Position numbers and translations under genes: made by a program. From positions 1 to 7,890 of the forward strand of contig JALNWB010000173.1 in NCBI GenBank assembly GCA_023231105.1: DNA of 7,890 bases. Direction: 5' to 3'. Source of the DNA: Ignavibacteriaceae bacterium (lineage in GTDB: Bacteria > Bacteroidota > Ignavibacteria > Ignavibacteriales > Ignavibacteriaceae). The notes beneath the pieces were generated by a model, which worked only from the letters and a program-made list of their open reading frames with translations, searched no databases and had not been told where the DNA came from. Shown in pieces: positions 5,050 to 7,890 of this stretch (position 1 is the first letter of the stretch; each line of letters begins with the position of its first letter).

Positions 5050-6138
5050 TTATCCATTCTTTGTTTTAAATTCATTCATAAATTGAACGAGCGCTTCAGC
5101 GCCTTTAAGCGGGAAGGCATTGTAAACCGATGCGCGGATTCCGCCGACGGAACGGTGACCTTTCAACCCGATAAATTGCGCTTTTGTAGCTTCATCAATA
5201 AATTTCTTTTCAAGTTCTTCGCTTGGTAAACGCCATGTAATATTCATTAATGAGCGGCTGTCTTTTTCAGCGTGTCCTTTGTAGAATCCTCCGCTTCCGT
5301 CAATTGCATCATAGATTAATCCGGCTTTGGCAAGATTCGTTTTGTACATCGCATCAAGTCCGCCGTTCTTTAATAAATATTTTGTTACCAAGGCGATGAT
5401 ATAGATTCCAAAAACATTTGGCGTATTGTAAAGCGAATCATTTTCCGCGTGCGTTTTGTAATTCAACATGGTGTGGAGAGAATCCTGACTTCTTTCCAAC
5501 AAATCTTTTCTTAGGATAGCCAGGACAACACCTGAAGGTCCGATATTTTTTTGGGCTCCGGCGTAAATCATTGCGTACTTGTTCACGTTAATTTTTTTAT
5601 GAAAGATATCTGATGAAGCATCGCATACCAACGGAACGTTTCCGACCTCAGGTTCGCTGTGCCATTCGGTTCCGTAAATAGTATTGTTTGACGTGTAATG
5701 AACGTATGCGGCGTCGGCGTCAAGTTTCAATTCTTCTTGTTTGGGAATTCGTTTAAAATTTTCCGCTTCAGTTGAAGCCGCAATATTTATGGTTCCAACT
5801 CGCTTCGCTTCTTTTAATGCTTTCTTCGACCAGGCTCCGGTGATGATATAATCGGCTTTGTTTTTCGGAGGCATCAAGTTTAGCGGTACCATCGAAAATT
5901 GCAGACTTGCACCGCCTTGTAAAAATAAAATTTGATAATCGTCGCTGATATCTAATAATTGTTTTACTCCGTTTTTTGCATCAGCTAAAATTGCATCAAA
6001 AGTTTTTGAGCGGTGGCTGATTTCTAAAATTGACATGCCCACACCCGGCAGTGTGAATAAATGTTCTTGAGCTTCTTTTAATACTTCTTCAGGTAAAATT
6101 GCCGGACCGGCATTTAGGTTATAAACTCGATTTTCCAT
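5050..6138 (-). CDS. serC: Phosphoserine aminotransferase
   Basis: This 362-residue class V aminotransferase converts 3-phosphohydroxypyruvate and glutamate to phosphoserine and 2-oxoglutarate in the cytoplasm, the second step of serine synthesis. In some bacteria it also acts in pyridoxal phosphate synthesis. The family pattern is complete. NLNAGPAILP is at 7-16, and SHRSKTF (41-47) carries the His-Arg pair that contacts substrate phosphate. LFLQGGAS (71-78) forms part of the cofactor phosphate site. D173 in VCDASSD contacts the pyridine nitrogen, and K197 in YAGAQKNIGPSG is the Schiff-base lysine. GHRSVGGIRASVYNA (about 329-343) is the usual C-terminal motif. Length equals the E. coli enzyme within a residue or so. 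AAGGAA lies about 8 bases before the ATG. No serA or serB is in view, and the next gene upstream is the kinase, 68 bases away. Confidence 0.96.
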   Translation of the reverse strand: MENRVYNLNAGPAILPEEVLKEAQEHLFTLPGVGMSILEISHRSKTFDAILADAKNGVKQLLDISDDYQILFLQGGASLQFSMVPLNLMPPKNKADYIITGAWSKKALKEAKRVGTINIAASTEAENFKRIPKQEELKLDADAAYVHYTSNNTIYGTEWHSEPEVGNVPLVCDASSDIFHKKINVNKYAMIYAGAQKNIGPSGVVLAILRKDLLERSQDSLHTMLNYKTHAENDSLYNTPNVFGIYIIALVTKYLLKNGGLDAMYKTNLAKAGLIYDAIDGSGGFYKGHAEKDSRSLMNITWRLPSEELEKKFIDEATKAQFIGLKGHRSVGGIRASVYNAFPLKGAEALVQFMNEFKTKNG

Positions 6139-6206
6139 GACTTGTTCCTTTTCTTTGTAAAGTTGAGAAATTGCTCATTCAAATTTACGAGAAATTCTTA
6201 ACACTC

Positions 6207-7890
6207 TCAATCAGTATTCTGCGGCGGGTTTGTGGGAACCACACTTTGGGAAAGATTTTCTTTTGCCTTCGGAAGGATAATACATATAGTAGTTCCGGCT
6301 CCTGCCGCACTTTCAATTGTAATGCTGCCGCCATTTTTTTCAGTTAGTTCTTTGCAGAGCAATAAACCCAATCCGGTTCCCGTTTCGTCGGCAGTGCCTT
6401 TAGTAGAGTGTCTTGTTTCTATGTCAAAAATTTTATCCAATAATTCGGGTCCGATTCCAATGCCATTATCACTAATGCAAATCTCAACAAAATCTATTTT
6501 CTCTTTAGCCGAAATGATTATCACTCCTTGCGGATTTGTAAACTTGACGGCGTTTGAAACTAAATTTTGCATGATCGACCTAAAACAATATTTATCGGTA
6601 AAAACAAAAATCGGATTCAAGATTTTGTTGAAAATTGAAATTTGTTTCTTCTCCGCATTTGCTTTTAGCAGCGTAAGAATCTCAGGCACTTCAGCTAAAA
6701 GATTGATAACCACCGGCGTTATTTCAATTCTATTTGTTTGAACGCGCGACCAATCAAGTAAATTCTCGATAAGCGTATAGACGCGTTCAATAAGAGTTTT
6801 CAAATACCCGACGGTCTTAACTTTTTCTTCATGTTCCATCGTATCAAATTCTTCGGAAAGAATTTCAGAGTAACCCAGCAAGCCGGTAAACGGACTTTTT
6901 AAATCATGAGCAATAATTGAAAAGAATTTATCCTTTGCCGCATTCGCTTCTTCAAGTTCTTTACTCTTTTGAGAGATAGCTTTGTTCTTTTCCTCAAGCA
7001 AAGTTTTTAGTCTGCGAATTTTAATAAATCTAAATATCAGTAGCAGAAGGATGCAAGAGACCGCAATAGCAACAATGAGAGAAATTTTATTTCTAGTTTG
7101 ATGTTTTTCAATTTCGAGTGATTGAATTTTCTTTTCTTTAGTTAGCAGTTCAACTTCCCTTTCCTTTTCATCAATTTCGCTAATGACTCTTAGTTCGGCA
7201 ACTTTATCATTTGTTGCTGTATTTAAGAGGGAATCGGAAACCATAGAATAGAACTTGTGCATTTCCAGCGCTCTTTGGTATTCCTGTTTTTTCTCGTACA
7301 AAGAAGAAAGCGCTAAATAGGCTTGAGCAATATTATTTTTGTTTTGATTAATTTTTGCTTCATACATGCTATAATTAATAGAAGATTCGGCTTCTTCCCA
7401 AAGACCTTGAGCGGTAAGAACTTTTCCAAGATTAAGGGTGGTCTTTGAAATCCCGTAACTATCGCGGAGGTTTTGCCAAATGGAAAGCGCCTTCTGAAAA
7501 TATTCCGATGCTTTTTTATAATCTTTTTTTGCGAAATAAACTTCGCCCAAGTCACTTAGAGAAAATGCCTGTCCTGAAAGGTCATTACTTTCGCTTTTAA
7601 CCGCTAACGATTTGCTTTGATACGCAATAGCTTTTTCGTATTCGTTCTTTTTGAAATAACTAACTCCAAGATTATTTAATGCTCTGCCAAGAACATATTT
7701 GTTCGTAAAATTATTTGCGAACTGCATACAGCGGTTTGTATAACGGATAGCCTCGTCAGGATTGTTAAATTCGTTATAAATATTTGCGATATTGTTCAAG
7801 GTAATCCCGGTTTCAAAATCATCATGCAGGGATTCTTTTATTGGCATGGCTTGGAAAAAATAATCGAGTGCGGAAGAAAATTCGCCCCAC
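6207..7890 (-). CDS. TPR-containing sensor histidine kinase (N-terminus outside window)
   Basis: The reading frame is open to the right edge. The ATG at 7847 is not the start, because the residues before it (WGEFSSALDYFFQA) complete a TPR helix. Counting from that ATG, residues 1-205 hold about five 40-residue tetratricopeptide repeats (LNNIANIYNEFNNPDEAI, LNNLGVSYFKKNEYEKAI, LSDLGEVYFAKKDYKKAS and so on). Then come a coiled coil (about 215-252), one transmembrane helix (254-274), a second coiled coil (278-303) and the kinase core. The H-box is FFSIIAHDLKSPF with H314. The N-box is NLVSNAVKF (N428 and N432), the G1 box DNGIGIG (460-466) and the G2 box GTGLGL (490-495), so all catalytic motifs are intact. 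The TPR part presumably senses protein or peptide partners on the periplasmic side. There is no receiver or output domain, so it needs a separate response regulator, and none is in the window. Confidence 0.93.
   Translation of the reverse strand, partial: WGEFSSALDYFFQAMPIKESLHDDFETGITLNNIANIYNEFNNPDEAIRYTNRCMQFANNFTNKYVLGRALNNLGVSYFKKNEYEKAIAYQSKSLAVKSESNDLSGQAFSLSDLGEVYFAKKDYKKASEYFQKALSIWQNLRDSYGISKTTLNLGKVLTAQGLWEEAESSINYSMYEAKINQNKNNIAQAYLALSSLYEKKQEYQRALEMHKFYSMVSDSLLNTATNDKVAELRVISEIDEKEREVELLTKEKKIQSLEIEKHQTRNKISLIVAIAVSCILLLLIFRFIKIRRLKTLLEEKNKAISQKSKELEEANAAKDKFFSIIAHDLKSPFTGLLGYSEILSEEFDTMEHEEKVKTVGYLKTLIERVYTLIENLLDWSRVQTNRIEITPVVINLLAEVPEILTLLKANAEKKQISIFNKILNPIFVFTDKYCFRSIMQNLVSNAVKFTNPQGVIIISAKEKIDFVEICISDNGIGIGPELLDKIFDIETRHSTKGTADETGTGLGLLLCKELTEKNGGSITIESAAGAGTTICIILPKAKENLSQSVVPTNPPQNTD

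Noticed and set aside
6232..6741. 169-residue + strand reading frame opposite the kinase catalytic domain
   Set aside because: It mirrors the conserved ATPase domain codons on the other strand, and the long open frame follows from codon bias of the real gene.
7848..7890. ATG at 7847 as the true start of the kinase gene
   Set aside because: The frame stays open to the window edge and the upstream residues complete a TPR helix, so the gene is cut by the window.
1..7890. tRNA, rRNA, CRISPR array, insertion sequence, toxin-antitoxin or phage genes
   Set aside because: None was found on either strand; all sizeable reading frames are explained by housekeeping or transport/sensing genes.

Overview
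The window is ordinary, AT-rich bacterial chromosome dominated by housekeeping genes. Three things point to the Bacteroidota/Chlorobiota/Ignavibacteriota side of the tree. The operon order is rpsF-ssb-rpsR-rplI, with ssb kept inside, as I recall for Chlorobi-type genomes rather than most Bacteroidetes. Clear Shine-Dalgarno sequences precede most genes, whereas Bacteroidetes proper usually lack them. The pyrophosphatase C-terminus is of the type seen in Bacteroidetes-like anaerobes. An Ignavibacteria- or Chlorobi-like organism is my best guess; it is inferred from signatures, not from any search.

Layout. On the + strand, 1-533 is the 3' end of a membrane-bound ion-pumping pyrophosphatase gene (hppA), followed by an inverted repeat that may terminate it. 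A promoter candidate near 606-634 and a foldable leader (670-711) lead into the ribosomal operon rpsF (S6, TTG start), ssb, rpsR (S18) and rplI (L9), 722-2341. Between 2342 and 2544 lie a degenerate 7-bp-phased inverted repeat and a strong hairpin terminator at the meeting point of convergent transcription.

Everything from 2545 to the right edge is on the - strand. Read 5' to 3' it comprises a TPR-sensor histidine kinase whose N-terminus lies beyond the window, serC (phosphoserine aminotransferase), a small lipoprotein of unknown function, and a two-gene unit of a POT-like MFS transporter followed 2 bp later by a YhcH/YjgK/YiaL-family protein. A second dispersed-looking inverted repeat, phased at 8 bp, sits between serC and the lipoprotein gene.

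How the genes work together. The ribosomal operon couples three ribosomal proteins with a single-stranded DNA-binding protein and is probably under feedback control through its leader. The transporter and YhcH-like gene look like a small uptake-and-processing unit. serC feeds serine and possibly pyridoxal phosphate synthesis. The kinase has no partner regulator in view. I found no mobile-element gene, CRISPR array, tRNA, rRNA or obvious new multi-gene system. The points most worth following are the rpsF leader, the SSB lacking its usual C-terminal tip, and the two phased inverted repeats.
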